DNA of 64,000 nt, taken from Bacteroidia bacterium (GTDB lineage: Bacteria > Bacteroidota > Bacteroidia > Flavobacteriales > Flavobacteriaceae). The stretch covers positions 434,001-498,000 of the forward strand of contig JAUICK010000001.1 in NCBI GenBank assembly GCA_030427865.1. Reading direction: 5' to 3'. Positions within the stretch are counted from its first letter, which is position 1. Each line of letters opens with the position of its first letter. A program made the translations under genes and the position numbers. The notes under the pieces are model-generated. The model was not told where the DNA came from and did not search any database. It saw nothing but the letters and a program-made list of their open reading frames with translations. Shown piece after piece: positions 17,494-25,900 of the stretch.

Positions 17494-18075
17494 ATGGACG
17501 AATTTATACTCTACTTTAAAATGGGTCTAAACCATGTGTTAGACCTAACTGCTTACGATCATATTTTATTTTTAATTGTGCTGACTGTGGTGTTTAGTTT
17601 TAATCAATGGAAAAAAGTATTGTGGTTAGTTACTTTATTTACAATTGGGCATTCTGTTACCTTGGCTTTATCTGCTTATGGGGTTCTTAAGGTTAGAACA
17701 GATTTAATTGAATTTTTAATTCCGTTAACTATTTTTATCACTGGAGTTGTCAATGTTTTTACAGCAAAAAAATCATCATCTGGAAAAGAAAGTATCAATT
17801 TAATATTTGCAATCTTATTCGGTTTAATTCACGGATTAGGGTTTTCAAATTACTTTAAAATGATGGTTGGTAGAGAAGAAGATAAATTGTTTCCTTTATT
17901 AGAATTTGCCTTAGGTATTGAAGCTGCACAAATTATTATTGTTCTTGGAATTTTAATTATTGGAACTTTATTACAAAGCTTCTTTAGCGTTAGTAAAAGA
18001 GATTGGATTTTAGTAACCTCATCTGTTGTAATTGGTTTTGCTGTACAAATGATGATAGATCGGGTTTTTTGGTAA
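17494..18075 (+). CDS. HupE/UreJ family membrane protein
   Basis: A protein of 193 residues with about six membrane helices. Family motifs are GLNHVLDLTAYDHILFLIVL near the N-terminus, FTIGHSVTLALSAYG and LIHGLGFSNY, with membrane histidines that probably bind metal. HupE/UreJ proteins are linked to nickel or other metal uptake. There is no hydrogenase or urease gene here, so the substrate is not evident. Confidence 0.85.
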   Translation: MDEFILYFKMGLNHVLDLTAYDHILFLIVLTVVFSFNQWKKVLWLVTLFTIGHSVTLALSAYGVLKVRTDLIEFLIPLTIFITGVVNVFTAKKSSSGKESINLIFAILFGLIHGLGFSNYFKMMVGREEDKLFPLLEFALGIEAAQIIIVLGILIIGTLLQSFFSVSKRDWILVTSSVVIGFAVQMMIDRVFW

Positions 18076-18106
18076 GAAATTAACTTCTCAATTCGTCAAA
18101 TCTTTT

Positions 18107-18114
18107 TACTTTCG
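18107..18114 (+). promoter_or_regulatory. -7 promoter box, probably giving a leaderless mRNA
   Basis: TACTTTCG, 7 of 8 matches to TAnnTTTG, ending 5 bases before the ATG at 18120, so transcription would begin at or next to the start codon. Confidence 0.45.
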
Positions 18115-18119
18115 TTCTA

Positions 18120-18548
18120 ATGACAGAAAAGAAACAATTAAAATATGATAGAGCCTATTTAAAAATGGCTCGTGAGTGGGGAAAACTATCGCATTGTAAA
18201 CGCAAACAAGTTGGTGCTTTAATTGTAAAAGGAAGAATGATTATTTCTGACGGTTTTAATGGTACACCAACTGGTTTTGATAATTGTTGTGAAGATGAAA
18301 ATGGCCTTACAAAATGGGAGGTTTTACATGCAGAAGCCAATGCTATTTTAAAAGTGGCAGCTTCTACTCAATCTGCTAATGGCGCTACTTTATACATAAC
18401 TTTATCTCCTTGTACACAATGCAGTAAACTCATTCATCAAGCAGGAATTAAACGTGTGGTTTATGCAAATGCATATAAAGATTTTTCTGGTATTCATTTT
18501 TTAGAAAAAGCAGGTGTTACTGTAAATCATTTACCTTATGAAGAATAA
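18120..18548 (+). CDS. deoxycytidylate deaminase family protein
   Basis: A zinc enzyme of 142 residues of the cytidine/dCMP deaminase fold. The zinc site is visible: HAEANAI (His and catalytic Glu) and PCTQC. The start KMAREWGKLSHCKRKQVGALIV is typical of dCMP deaminases, which convert dCMP to dUMP for thymidylate synthesis. Closely related ComEB-type proteins have the same motifs, so substrate is by family. It overlaps the next gene by 11 bases. Confidence 0.85.
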   Translation: MTEKKQLKYDRAYLKMAREWGKLSHCKRKQVGALIVKGRMIISDGFNGTPTGFDNCCEDENGLTKWEVLHAEANAILKVAASTQSANGATLYITLSPCTQCSKLIHQAGIKRVVYANAYKDFSGIHFLEKAGVTVNHLPYEE

Positions 18549-20109
18549 AAATAATCTCCCTATATTTTTGTCAATAGCTATTGTTTTTGGAATTATTATT
18601 GGGGTTTCTTTAAACGGAACTTCTTCGAATGTTTTATCCTTATCGAAAAACACATCACAAGAAAAAAAAATAAAACGATTAATTAATTTTATAGAAAAAG
18701 ATTATGTAGATAAAGTTAACACAGACAATTTATTAGATGGTGCAATTAAACAAATGTTGGGTAAACTAGACCCACACTCTGTGTATATTCCTAAAGAAAA
18801 CCAACAAGCTAATATCGAAAATATGCAAGGTAATTTTGTTGGAATTGGCGTGCAATTTAGAATGATTTCTGATACAATTACTGTTATTCAACCCATAAAA
18901 GGAGGGCCAAGTGTTAAGGCTGGTATTAAGGCAGGAGACAGAATATTAATGGCCAATAAAGACACTTTGTTTGGTAAAAATATGTTTAGCAATAAGGTAC
19001 CTAATTATTTAAAAGGAAAACCCAACACTAAAGTTACGTTGCAAGTGTATAGAAAAAGTAACGATTCTTTATTTAACATAGATATTATTCGTGGAAAAGT
19101 AAACATAAAAAGTGTAGATTTAGCGTATATGATTAACGATTCTGTTGGCTACATAAAGTTAGATCGTTTTGCAAGAAACACATATCGTGAATTTAAATCG
19201 TCTTTAAATACTTTGATTGACAAAGGAATGACAGATTTGGTCTTAGATTTACGCGGAAATGGTGGCGGATTTATAGACATTGCCAATAGTATTGTTGATG
19301 AGTTTTTAGAAGACGATAAACTTATTGTTTTTACTAAAAATAATAAAGACCAAATAGATGAATCTTATGCAACTTCTAAAGGAAGTTTCGAAAACGGTGG
19401 GTTATATGTCTTAATTGATGAAAACTCTGCATCAGCATCAGAAATTGTAGCTGGCGCTTTACAAGACAATGATAAAGGAACCATTATTGGACGACGCTCT
19501 TTTGGAAAAGGGTTAGTGCAAGTAGAAATGGATTTAGGTGATGGTTCTGCTGTACGTTTAACAACTGCCCGTTATTATACACCTACAGGTAGATCTATCC
19601 AAAAACCTTATACAAAAAACGGCAATTCTAATTATTACAAAGATTATCAAAAAAGAATTAAAAGCGGAGAGTTATTAAGTAAAGACAGCATTAAGGTTGT
19701 AGATTCATTAAAGTTTAAAACTCCTAAAGGAAAAATTGTTTATGGTGGTGGTGGTATTATTCCTGATGTTTTTGTACCAATAGATACCACGTCTTATATG
19801 TCTAATTTCTATTTTAATTCTGTTAACAATTATGCTTTTAATTATGTAGATAATAACAGAAAAGAATTAGAAAAATGGACAATTAAAACTTTTATTTCTA
19901 ATTTTGATAAAGATGAAAAAGTGTTAGACGACTATTTATCCAGCATAAAAGACAAAGTAAAGCCATCTTTTAAAACACAAAAAAGCTTAAAAAAATACTT
20001 AAAAGCATCTATTGCTAATACGCTTTTTGGAGATGTAGGTTTTTACAGAATTATTCATCAAGATGATAAAATGCTACAAAAAGTCTTAGAGCTAGAAAAA
20101 CAAAACTAA
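18538..20109 (+). CDS. S41 family C-terminal processing peptidase
   Basis: An exported serine protease of 523 residues anchored by an N-terminal helix (about 6-25). The order is a helical prodomain, PDZ domain (about 85-170, GNFVGIGVQF, GGPSVKAGIKAGDRI) and S41 catalytic core. The Ser-Lys dyad is Ser299 in NSASASEIVAG and Lys324 in RSFGKGLVQ. The C-terminal 120 residues are an extension common in Bacteroidetes. It trims or degrades periplasmic proteins. The start lies inside the end of the deaminase gene. Confidence 0.92.
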   Translation: MKNKNNLPIFLSIAIVFGIIIGVSLNGTSSNVLSLSKNTSQEKKIKRLINFIEKDYVDKVNTDNLLDGAIKQMLGKLDPHSVYIPKENQQANIENMQGNFVGIGVQFRMISDTITVIQPIKGGPSVKAGIKAGDRILMANKDTLFGKNMFSNKVPNYLKGKPNTKVTLQVYRKSNDSLFNIDIIRGKVNIKSVDLAYMINDSVGYIKLDRFARNTYREFKSSLNTLIDKGMTDLVLDLRGNGGGFIDIANSIVDEFLEDDKLIVFTKNNKDQIDESYATSKGSFENGGLYVLIDENSASASEIVAGALQDNDKGTIIGRRSFGKGLVQVEMDLGDGSAVRLTTARYYTPTGRSIQKPYTKNGNSNYYKDYQKRIKSGELLSKDSIKVVDSLKFKTPKGKIVYGGGGIIPDVFVPIDTTSYMSNFYFNSVNNYAFNYVDNNRKELEKWTIKTFISNFDKDEKVLDDYLSSIKDKVKPSFKTQKSLKKYLKASIANTLFGDVGFYRIIHQDDKMLQKVLELEKQN

Positions 20110-20140
20110 ACTGTTTAGAAAATTGTAACTTATAATAGAA

Positions 20141-21199
20141 ATGAAAAACTGTCTCTTTTCTTTTTTACTTTTTTTACTTCTGATGAATTGCACATCTAAA
20201 GAAGAAGAAATTTACACACCTATACCTTACAATTTAGAAATTCCAACACTTTTTGCAGACAAATTAATTGCACCCATTATCCCAACAAACAATTTGTTAA
20301 CAAAAGAAGGAATTGCGCTCGGAAAAAAGCTCTTTTTCGATAAAATTCTTTCTGGTAATAAAACACAATCTTGCGCAACTTGCCACAACCCAAAAAACGC
20401 ATTTACAGACCAACAACAATTTAGTGATGGAATAGATGGCAATTTCGGAACAAGAAACTCCATGCCATTATTTAATTTAGCATGGAATTTTAACGAGCGT
20501 TTTGCTTGGGATGGAAAAGATTTTAGTCTAGAAAAACAAGCTTTCGAACCTGTTTCTAACCCAATAGAAATGCATGCTAATTGGAAAAATGTGGTAAATA
20601 AACTTCAAAACCATTCAGAATATCCAACACTGTTTGAACAAGCTTTTGGAACCTCAAAAATTGATTCTACTTTAGTTACAAAAGCCATTGCGCAATTTGA
20701 AAGAACACTAATTTCTGGGAATTCTAAATTCGATAAATTTTTACGAGGAGAAGTAACACTAACTATAGAAGAACAAAATGGTTTCGATGTTTTTATGGAT
20801 GAAGCAAGAGGAGATTGTTTTCATTGTCATGGAAATAACAACAATCCGCTTTGGACAGACAACAAGTTTCATAACAATGGTTTAGATGCCACTTTTACAG
20901 ACTTAGGTTTGGGAGCAATTACTGGAGATCCAGCTGATAATGGAAAATTTAAATCTCCATCAATCAGAAACTTAGCTTTTACAGCCCCGTATATGCACGA
21001 TGGTAGATTTGCTACTTTAGAAGAGGTTATCAATCATTATTCAGAAGGATTACAACCATCCTCAACCATAGATCCTTTAATGAAAAAAGTAAATCAAGGT
21101 GGTGTAGGTTTATCAACAAAAGACAAAGCAGATTTAAAAGCTTTTTTACTCTCGCTTACAGACTTTGATTTTGTTAGTAATCCAGACTTTCAAGAATAA
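20141..21199 (+). CDS. diheme cytochrome c peroxidase lipoprotein
   Basis: A protein of 352 residues with lipobox Cys17 (LLMNCTS). Two heme motifs are visible, CATCH (78-82) and CFHCH (226-230). The CcpA/MauG family segments GKKLFFDKILSG, NSMPLFNLAWN, FAWDGK and PSIRNLAFTAPYMHDGRFATLEEV (with the methionine ligand region) are all present. It reduces hydrogen peroxide in the periplasm using electrons from cytochromes. It stands alone before the suf locus. Confidence 0.9.
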   Translation: MKNCLFSFLLFLLLMNCTSKEEEIYTPIPYNLEIPTLFADKLIAPIIPTNNLLTKEGIALGKKLFFDKILSGNKTQSCATCHNPKNAFTDQQQFSDGIDGNFGTRNSMPLFNLAWNFNERFAWDGKDFSLEKQAFEPVSNPIEMHANWKNVVNKLQNHSEYPTLFEQAFGTSKIDSTLVTKAIAQFERTLISGNSKFDKFLRGEVTLTIEEQNGFDVFMDEARGDCFHCHGNNNNPLWTDNKFHNNGLDATFTDLGLGAITGDPADNGKFKSPSIRNLAFTAPYMHDGRFATLEEVINHYSEGLQPSSTIDPLMKKVNQGGVGLSTKDKADLKAFLLSLTDFDFVSNPDFQE

Positions 21200-21209
21200 T
21201 CAATCACAA

Positions 21210-21240
21210 TGTCATTCAGACGAAGAAAGAAGATAAATCT
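21210..21240 (+). repeat. degenerate copy of an intergenic TGTCATT...AATCT repeat
   Basis: TGTCATTCAGACGAAG followed by AAGATAAATCT resembles the left half of the repeats at 33324-33351 and 56078-56109. Only a half copy is recognisable. Confidence 0.4.
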
Positions 21241-21341
21241 AAATTTTTTCAATATACCAAGCTTTTACAAGTAATCAATAAAACCAATTACAACATTAGG
21301 TTTCATAATGAAAGTTTGGTTTTTTTATGCGACTTATATCG

Positions 21342-21349
21342 TATATTTG
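21342..21349 (+). promoter_or_regulatory. -7 promoter box of the suf operon
   Basis: TATATTTG, an exact TAnnTTTG match, with TTTG at 21315-21318 upstream (23-base spacing). It lies inside a longer possible frame and so sets the gene start at 21381. Confidence 0.6.
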
Positions 21350-21380
21350 CACACAATTTAGATTTAATCTATTTAAAATT

Positions 21381-21710
21381 ATGATAAAAGTATCAGACAC
21401 AGCTAAGAAAAAAGTTATCGAATTGATGACAGAAGATGGCTTTGACGCAACAAAAGACTATGTTAGAGTTGGCGTAAAAAGTGGAGGTTGTTCAGGTTTA
21501 TCTTACGATTTAACTTTTGACAATAAAAAAAGTGAAGACGATAAAATTTTTGAAGAAAACAATGTAAGACTTATTGTCGATAAAAAGAGTTTCTTGTATT
21601 TAGTAGGAACTACTTTAGAATATTCTGGAGGTTTAAACGGAAAAGGTTTTGTATTTAACAACCCTAATGCAAATAGAACTTGTGGGTGTGGAGAGTCTTT
21701 TAGTTTATAA
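21381..21710 (+). CDS. sufA: HesB/IscA/SufA family Fe-S assembly protein
   Basis: An A-type Fe-S carrier of 109 residues. The three conserved cysteines are in KSGGCSGLSY and CGCGESF near the C-terminus. I use ATG 21381 because the promoter -7 box (21342-21349) lies inside the longer frame from 21327. It delivers clusters made by SufBCD/SufS to target proteins. The last two codons and stop (AGT TTA TAA) are also the first nine bases of the inverted repeat that surrounds the next gene. The name sufA rests on position beside sufB; iscA-like is equally fair. Confidence 0.88.
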   Translation: MIKVSDTAKKKVIELMTEDGFDATKDYVRVGVKSGGCSGLSYDLTFDNKKSEDDKIFEENNVRLIVDKKSFLYLVGTTLEYSGGLNGKGFVFNNPNANRTCGCGESFSL

Positions 21711-22155
21711 AGTTGAATAGTTTATAAAGTTGAAAGTTAAAAAGTAGAAAAGTAAATGGCAAAGTTTAGTTCTTTTGAAGAAATTATTTCTTGGCAAAAA
21801 GCAAGAGAATTAAATGTTCAAATATATAAAGTAACTAATTCAAATGATTTATTTTATAAAGATTTTGGATTAAAAGATCAAATAAGGAGAGCATCTGTAT
21901 CAATTTCTTCTAATATAGCTGAAGGCTTTGAAAGACAGACAACAAAAGAGTTTATTCGATTTTTATACATAGCTAAAGCATCAGCTGGCGAAGTTCGGTC
22001 ACAACTGTATTTAGCCTTAGACATAAAATACATTAATAAAAATGAATTTGAAGAGTTAAAGTTAAAAATAAATGAAGTTTCAAAATTGATAAGTGGCTTA
22101 TTAAAATATCTACATTCAACTTTATAAACTTTTCAACTTTTTAACATTATAAACT
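21702..22155. repeat. inverted-repeat element 1, enclosing a four-helix-bundle gene
   Basis: The left arm 21702-21734 pairs with the right arm 22115-22155. AGTTTATAAAGTTGAA (21719-21734) is the exact reverse complement of 22115-22130. Outside it, 21711-21717 pairs with 22132-22138 and 21702-21710 with 22147-22155. In total 32 base pairs form, with one T-T mismatch and an 8-base bulge. The left arm is itself a direct repeat (21702-21717 and 21719-21734 identical). The stops of sufA and of the enclosed gene lie inside the arms. Confidence 0.8.
21756..22127 (+). CDS. four helix bundle protein (S23 / 23S rRNA intervening-sequence type)
   Basis: A protein of 123 residues matching the 23S-rRNA-IVS / four-helix-bundle family (PF05635), also related to the Avd proteins of diversity-generating retroelements. 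The hallmark block [18 protein letters not shown] is at about 42-60, followed by [24 protein letters not shown]. Family members form pentameric helical barrels, and the molecular role is unclear. It sits between sufA and sufB inside a 32-bp inverted repeat. It is closely related to the gene at 24596. Confidence 0.88.
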   Translation: MAKFSSFEEIISWQKARELNVQIYKVTNSNDLFYKDFGLKDQIRRASVSISSNIAEGFERQTTKEFIRFLYIAKASAGEVRSQLYLALDIKYINKNEFEELKLKINEVSKLISGLLKYLHSTL

Positions 22156-22159
22156 AACT

Positions 22160-23605
22160 ATGAAGTATACTGAAGACGATTTAAGAGAAGAATTAAAAAC
22201 CAAAGAATACGAGTACGGTTTTTATACAGATATAGAAAGTGAAACCTTTGCCAAGGGATTAAATGAAGATGTAGTTCGTGCAATTTCTAAAAAGAAAAAC
22301 GAACCCCAATGGATGACTGAATGGCGCTTAGAAGCGTTTCGTGTTTGGTCTAAAATGGAAGAACCAGAATGGGCAAATGTAACTTATAAAAAACCTGAAT
22401 TCCAGGAAATTGCATACTATTCTGCACCCAAACAAAAACCAAAATTAGACTCTTTAGACGAAGTTGATCCTGATTTATTAGAAACCTTCAAAAAATTAGG
22501 AATTTCTATAGATGAACAAAAGAAATTAGCCAATGTTGCTGTAGATATTGTTATGGATTCTGTTTCTGTAGCAACCACTTTCAAAAAAACATTAGCAGAA
22601 AAAGGCATTATTTTTATGCCAATTTCTGAAGCTATTCAAGAACATCCAGAATTGGTAAAAAAATATATTGGTTCTGTGGTGCCCACTACAGATAACTTTT
22701 ATGCAGCTTTAAATTCTGCTGTTTTTTCTGATGGATCTTTCTGTTACATTCCTAAAGGCGTAAGATGTCCTATGGAATTATCAACCTATTTTAGAATTAA
22801 CGAAGGTGGAACTGGTCAGTTTGAAAGAACTTTAGTAGTTGCAGACAAAGGAAGTTATGTTTCTTATTTAGAAGGCTGTACAGCTCCTCAACGTGATGAA
22901 AATCAATTACACGCAGCAGTTGTAGAGTTAATTGCTTTAGATGATGCAGAAATTAAATATTCTACAGTACAAAACTGGTTTCCTGGTGATGCAGAAGGAA
23001 AAGGTGGGGTTTACAACTTTGTTACCAAAAGAGGTTTGTGCGAAAACAATGCAAAAATTTCTTGGACACAAGTAGAAACAGGTTCTGCAATTACTTGGAA
23101 ATATCCTTCTTGTGTGTTAAAAGGAAACAATTCTGTGGGTGAGTTTTACTCGATTGCAGTAACTAACAATTACCAACAAGCAGATACAGGAACTAAAATG
23201 ATTCACTTGGGTAAAAACACCAAGTCAACTATTATTTCTAAAGGAATTTCTGCCGGAAAATCACAAAACTCTTACAGAGGTTTAGTACAAATCAATTCCA
23301 GAGCAGAAAATGCGCGTAATTTCTCACAATGTGATTCTTTATTAATGGGAAATGAATGTGGAGCACATACGTTTCCGTATATAGAAGCTAAAAACAAATC
23401 TGCACAAATAGAACACGAAGCAACCACCAGTAAAATTGGGGAAGACCAATTGTTCTATTGTAATCAACGTGGAATCGATACCGAAAAAGCAATTGCGTTA
23501 ATTGTAAACGGATTTAGTAAAGAAGTCTTAAACAAATTACCAATGGAATTTGCTGTTGAAGCTCAAAAATTATTGGAAATTAGTTTAGAGGGTTCTGTAG
23601 GTTAA
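22160..23605 (+). CDS. sufB: Fe-S cluster assembly protein SufB
   Basis: Scaffold subunit of the SufBCD complex that builds Fe-S clusters with sulfur from SufS, in the cytosol. Length 481, normal for the family. Landmarks are [97 protein letters not shown] and the C-terminal [20 protein letters not shown]. The ATG comes 5 bases after the right arm of inverted-repeat element 1. Confidence 0.96.
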   Translation: MKYTEDDLREELKTKEYEYGFYTDIESETFAKGLNEDVVRAISKKKNEPQWMTEWRLEAFRVWSKMEEPEWANVTYKKPEFQEIAYYSAPKQKPKLDSLDEVDPDLLETFKKLGISIDEQKKLANVAVDIVMDSVSVATTFKKTLAEKGIIFMPISEAIQEHPELVKKYIGSVVPTTDNFYAALNSAVFSDGSFCYIPKGVRCPMELSTYFRINEGGTGQFERTLVVADKGSYVSYLEGCTAPQRDENQLHAAVVELIALDDAEIKYSTVQNWFPGDAEGKGGVYNFVTKRGLCENNAKISWTQVETGSAITWKYPSCVLKGNNSVGEFYSIAVTNNYQQADTGTKMIHLGKNTKSTIISKGISAGKSQNSYRGLVQINSRAENARNFSQCDSLLMGNECGAHTFPYIEAKNKSAQIEHEATTSKIGEDQLFYCNQRGIDTEKAIALIVNGFSKEVLNKLPMEFAVEAQKLLEISLEGSVG

Positions 23606-23614
23606 AATTTTTCC

Positions 23615-23690
23615 TGCAAGGTTTCAAAAACCTTGTAGGTATAAAAAAAAGAAATAATATACCTACAAGGTTAAAAAAAAGACCTTGCAG
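23615..23690. repeat. nested inverted repeat between sufB and the lactonase-like gene
   Basis: CTGCAAGG (23615-23622) pairs with CCTTGCAG (23683-23690), and CCTTGTAGGTATA (23631-23643) pairs with 23658-23670. Each half is also a small hairpin (CAAGG/CCTTG). No T-run follows, so it looks more like an intergenic repeat or mRNA structure than a terminator. Confidence 0.65.
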
Positions 23691-23706
23691 AAATAAAATA
23701 AAATAA

Positions 23707-24546
23707 ATGAAAAAAATATTCTTCTTATTACTTGCAATTAGTATTGTAAGTTGTAAAAAATCAGAAAAAAAGGTTGATGAAATTCAAAAACCAAATGTAA
23801 AATTATACCAATTAATTGGTGGTTCTATTTTTGTAAAAAAATTAGAAGTTTTTTCTCAAGATACAACCTATACAGGGCAGCAAAAACAATTTACAGACGC
23901 TTATTATGTAATTTCTCACCCAAAAGGAAACTTAATGTGGGATGCAGGTTTACCAGAACAATTGGTAACTCCTAAGCCTTATGATGAACCCAGTGGAACA
24001 TTTAGAATTCAACGACCAGATTCTTTAGCAAATCAATTAAAATCTATTGGATTTAAAATTGAAGATTTTAAATATTTTGCAATGTCTCATTCGCATTTCG
24101 ACCATACAGGTCATGCAAACTTAATGAAAGATGCAACTTGGTTGGTTCAAGAAAATGAGTATAATTTTAACTTAAGTGACACCTTAAAGCAAAAAAATCC
24201 TGCCTTAGTCGCATTAAAAAATGTAAAAAAATTAAATGGTGATTTTGATGTTTTTGGTGATGGAACTGTGGTTATTAAATATATGCCAGGACATACTATT
24301 GGGCATCAAGTTTTATATGTTGAAGTGGCTGGATTAGAAAAACCAGTTTTATTAACAGGAGATTTATATCACTTTGAAGAAAATAGAGAAAATAAAGGAG
24401 TTCCATCATTTAATTATGATGTAAAACAAACCTTAGAAAGTATGGATAAGTTTGAAGCTTTTGCAAAAGAAAAAAATGCTGAAGTTATTATTCAACACTC
24501 ACCAATAGCTTTCAAAAAATTAGAAACCATATTAAATAAAAAATAG
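23707..24546 (+). CDS. metallo-beta-lactamase-fold lipoprotein, AHL-lactonase-like
   Basis: A protein of 279 residues with lipobox Cys16 (SIVSC). The metal motif is HSHFDH at 128-133 followed by TGH, with later ligands in PGHTIGH, TGDLYH and QHSP. The arrangement matches N-acyl-homoserine-lactonase-like hydrolases of the MBL superfamily. Being an exported lipoprotein, it acts outside the cytosol. The true substrate is not shown, and lactone cleavage is only one option. It lies inside the suf operon between sufB and the second four-helix-bundle gene, with no obvious link to Fe-S assembly. Confidence 0.82.
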   Translation: MKKIFFLLLAISIVSCKKSEKKVDEIQKPNVKLYQLIGGSIFVKKLEVFSQDTTYTGQQKQFTDAYYVISHPKGNLMWDAGLPEQLVTPKPYDEPSGTFRIQRPDSLANQLKSIGFKIEDFKYFAMSHSHFDHTGHANLMKDATWLVQENEYNFNLSDTLKQKNPALVALKNVKKLNGDFDVFGDGTVVIKYMPGHTIGHQVLYVEVAGLEKPVLLTGDLYHFEENRENKGVPSFNYDVKQTLESMDKFEAFAKEKNAEVIIQHSPIAFKKLETILNKK

Positions 24547-25018
24547 TCTAAAGACAAAAGTCAGAAAGTCTAAAATTTGGAAAGGTAAATAAAACATGAA
24601 TTTTAATTCTTTTGAAGAAATAGAAAGTTGGAAAAAAGCAAGAGTTTTTAACAAACTAATTTACAGCATAACTCAACAAGACAATTTTTCTAAAGATTAC
24701 GATTTAATAAAACAAATAAGAAGAGCATCTGTATCAATTAGTTCAAATATAGCAGAAGGATTTGAAAGAAATACGGATAAAGAGTTTGTTTATTTTTTAT
24801 ACGTTGCTAACGCTTCAGCAGGCGAATTGAGATCGCAACTATATTTAGCAAACGATTTAAATTATATAAGTAATGATGATTTTTATCAACTTAAAAACAA
24901 AGTTGTAGAAATTTCAAAATGAATAGGAGGGTTAATAAAATATTTAAAGAAATAAATTTATAATGTCCGGAGCTTTTGTTTTACGAGTTTCTAACTTTAG
25001 ACTTTTGTCTTTCAGACT
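24545..25018. repeat. inverted-repeat element 2, enclosing the second four-helix-bundle gene
   Basis: AGTCTAAAGACAAAAGTC (24545-24562) pairs with 25000-25018 (GACTTTTGTCTTTCAGACT) over 18 bp with a single bulged base. The first two bases of the left arm belong to the TAG stop of the lactonase-like gene. The arm sequence differs from element 1, but the arrangement is the same: upstream stop, arm, four-helix-bundle gene, arm, next suf gene. Confidence 0.75.
24596..24922 (+). CDS. four helix bundle protein, C-terminus cut by an in-frame TGA
   Basis: The frame encodes 108 residues and is homologous to the 21756 gene; both contain [19 protein letters not shown]. The TGA at 24920-24922 is followed in the same frame by ten codons (IGGLIKYLKK) and TAA at 24953-24955. 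These align with the end of the first protein ([11 protein letters not shown]), so a single TTA-to-TGA change has probably removed the last eleven residues. The core helices remain, so the shorter protein may still fold. Lies between the lactonase-like gene and sufC inside inverted-repeat element 2. Confidence 0.8.
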   Translation: MNFNSFEEIESWKKARVFNKLIYSITQQDNFSKDYDLIKQIRRASVSISSNIAEGFERNTDKEFVYFLYVANASAGELRSQLYLANDLNYISNDDFYQLKNKVVEISK

Positions 25019-25034
25019 TTAAACCAATATTATA

Positions 25035-25784
25035 ATGTTAAAAATAGAAAATTTAAACGCAGAAATTGACGGGAAATCAATCTTAAAAGGATTGAATTTA
25101 GAAGTAAAAGCAGGAGAAGTTCATGCAATTATGGGTCCTAATGGTGCTGGTAAAAGTACCATGGCAAATGTTATTGCTGGTAAAGAAGAATACGAGGTTA
25201 CAGACGGAACTATTGAATTAAATGGTGAGGATATTAGCGAATTAGCACCAGAAGAGAGAGCTCATAATGGTGTGTTTTTATCGTTTCAATATCCTGTAGA
25301 AATTCCTGGAGTTTCTGTAACTAACTTTATTAAAACTGCGATTAACGAATCTCGTAAAGCACAAGGTTTAGAAGAAATGCCTGCAAAAGATATGCTTAAA
25401 AAGATTCGAGAGAAATCAGAATTATTAGAAATAGACAGAAAGTTTTTAGGGCGTTCTTTAAACGAAGGGTTTTCTGGTGGTGAGAAAAAGCGTAATGAAA
25501 TCTTTCAAATGGCAATGTTAGAGCCAAAATTAGCCATTTTAGATGAAACCGATTCTGGTTTAGATATTGATGCCTTACGTATTGTTGCTAACGGTGTAAA
25601 CAAGTTAAAATCTAAAGACAATGCTGTAATTGTAATTACACACTACCAACGTTTATTAGATTATATCGTACCCGATTTTGTACACGTTTTACACGATGGA
25701 AAAATTGTTAAAACTGGTAATGCTTCTTTAGCTTTAGAGTTAGAGGCAAAAGGATATGATTGGATTAAGCAAGAGTTGGTTTAG
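25035..25784 (+). CDS. sufC: Fe-S cluster assembly ATPase SufC
   Basis: The ABC-type ATPase of the SufBCD scaffold, 249 residues. Walker A is GPNGAGKST (36-44), the signature LNEGFSGGEKKRNE and Walker B LAILDETDSGLDID. The DETDSGLD form is typical of SufC, as is the segment FLSFQYPVEIPGVSVTNF. Its hydrolysis drives rearrangement of SufB/SufD during cluster building. The stop is followed at once by a third inverted-repeat pair. Confidence 0.96.
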   Translation: MLKIENLNAEIDGKSILKGLNLEVKAGEVHAIMGPNGAGKSTMANVIAGKEEYEVTDGTIELNGEDISELAPEERAHNGVFLSFQYPVEIPGVSVTNFIKTAINESRKAQGLEEMPAKDMLKKIREKSELLEIDRKFLGRSLNEGFSGGEKKRNEIFQMAMLEPKLAILDETDSGLDIDALRIVANGVNKLKSKDNAVIVITHYQRLLDYIVPDFVHVLHDGKIVKTGNASLALELEAKGYDWIKQELV

Positions 25785-25885
25785 TTAAAAAGTTTAAAAG
25801 TAAAAAAGTTCCTAAAGTTTATAAAGTTCTTAAAGTTTTTAGAAGTTGAGTAATTAACTTTTAAAACTTTTTAACTTTCAACTTT
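25784..25885. repeat. inverted-repeat element 3, without a gene
   Basis: Bases 25784-25801 (GTTAAAAAGTTTAAAAGT) pair with 25857-25875 over 18 bp with one bulge. Only 55 bases lie between the arms and hold no frame. The stretch 25866-25885 is the exact reverse complement of 21726-21745 in element 1 (AAAGTTGAAAGTTAAAAAGT), so the two belong to one repeat family. It fills the 116-base sufC-sufD gap. Confidence 0.7.
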
Positions 25886-25900
25886 CAAACTTAAAAAAAA

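Noticed and set aside
21756..22127. Diversity-generating retroelement, because the four-helix-bundle family includes Avd
   Set aside because: No reverse transcriptase, template repeat or variable target gene lies nearby.
25784..25885. Ordinary terminator between sufC and sufD
   Set aside because: It is AT-only without a G/C-rich stem core or a defined T-run after the stem, sits inside an operon, and shares sequence with element 1.
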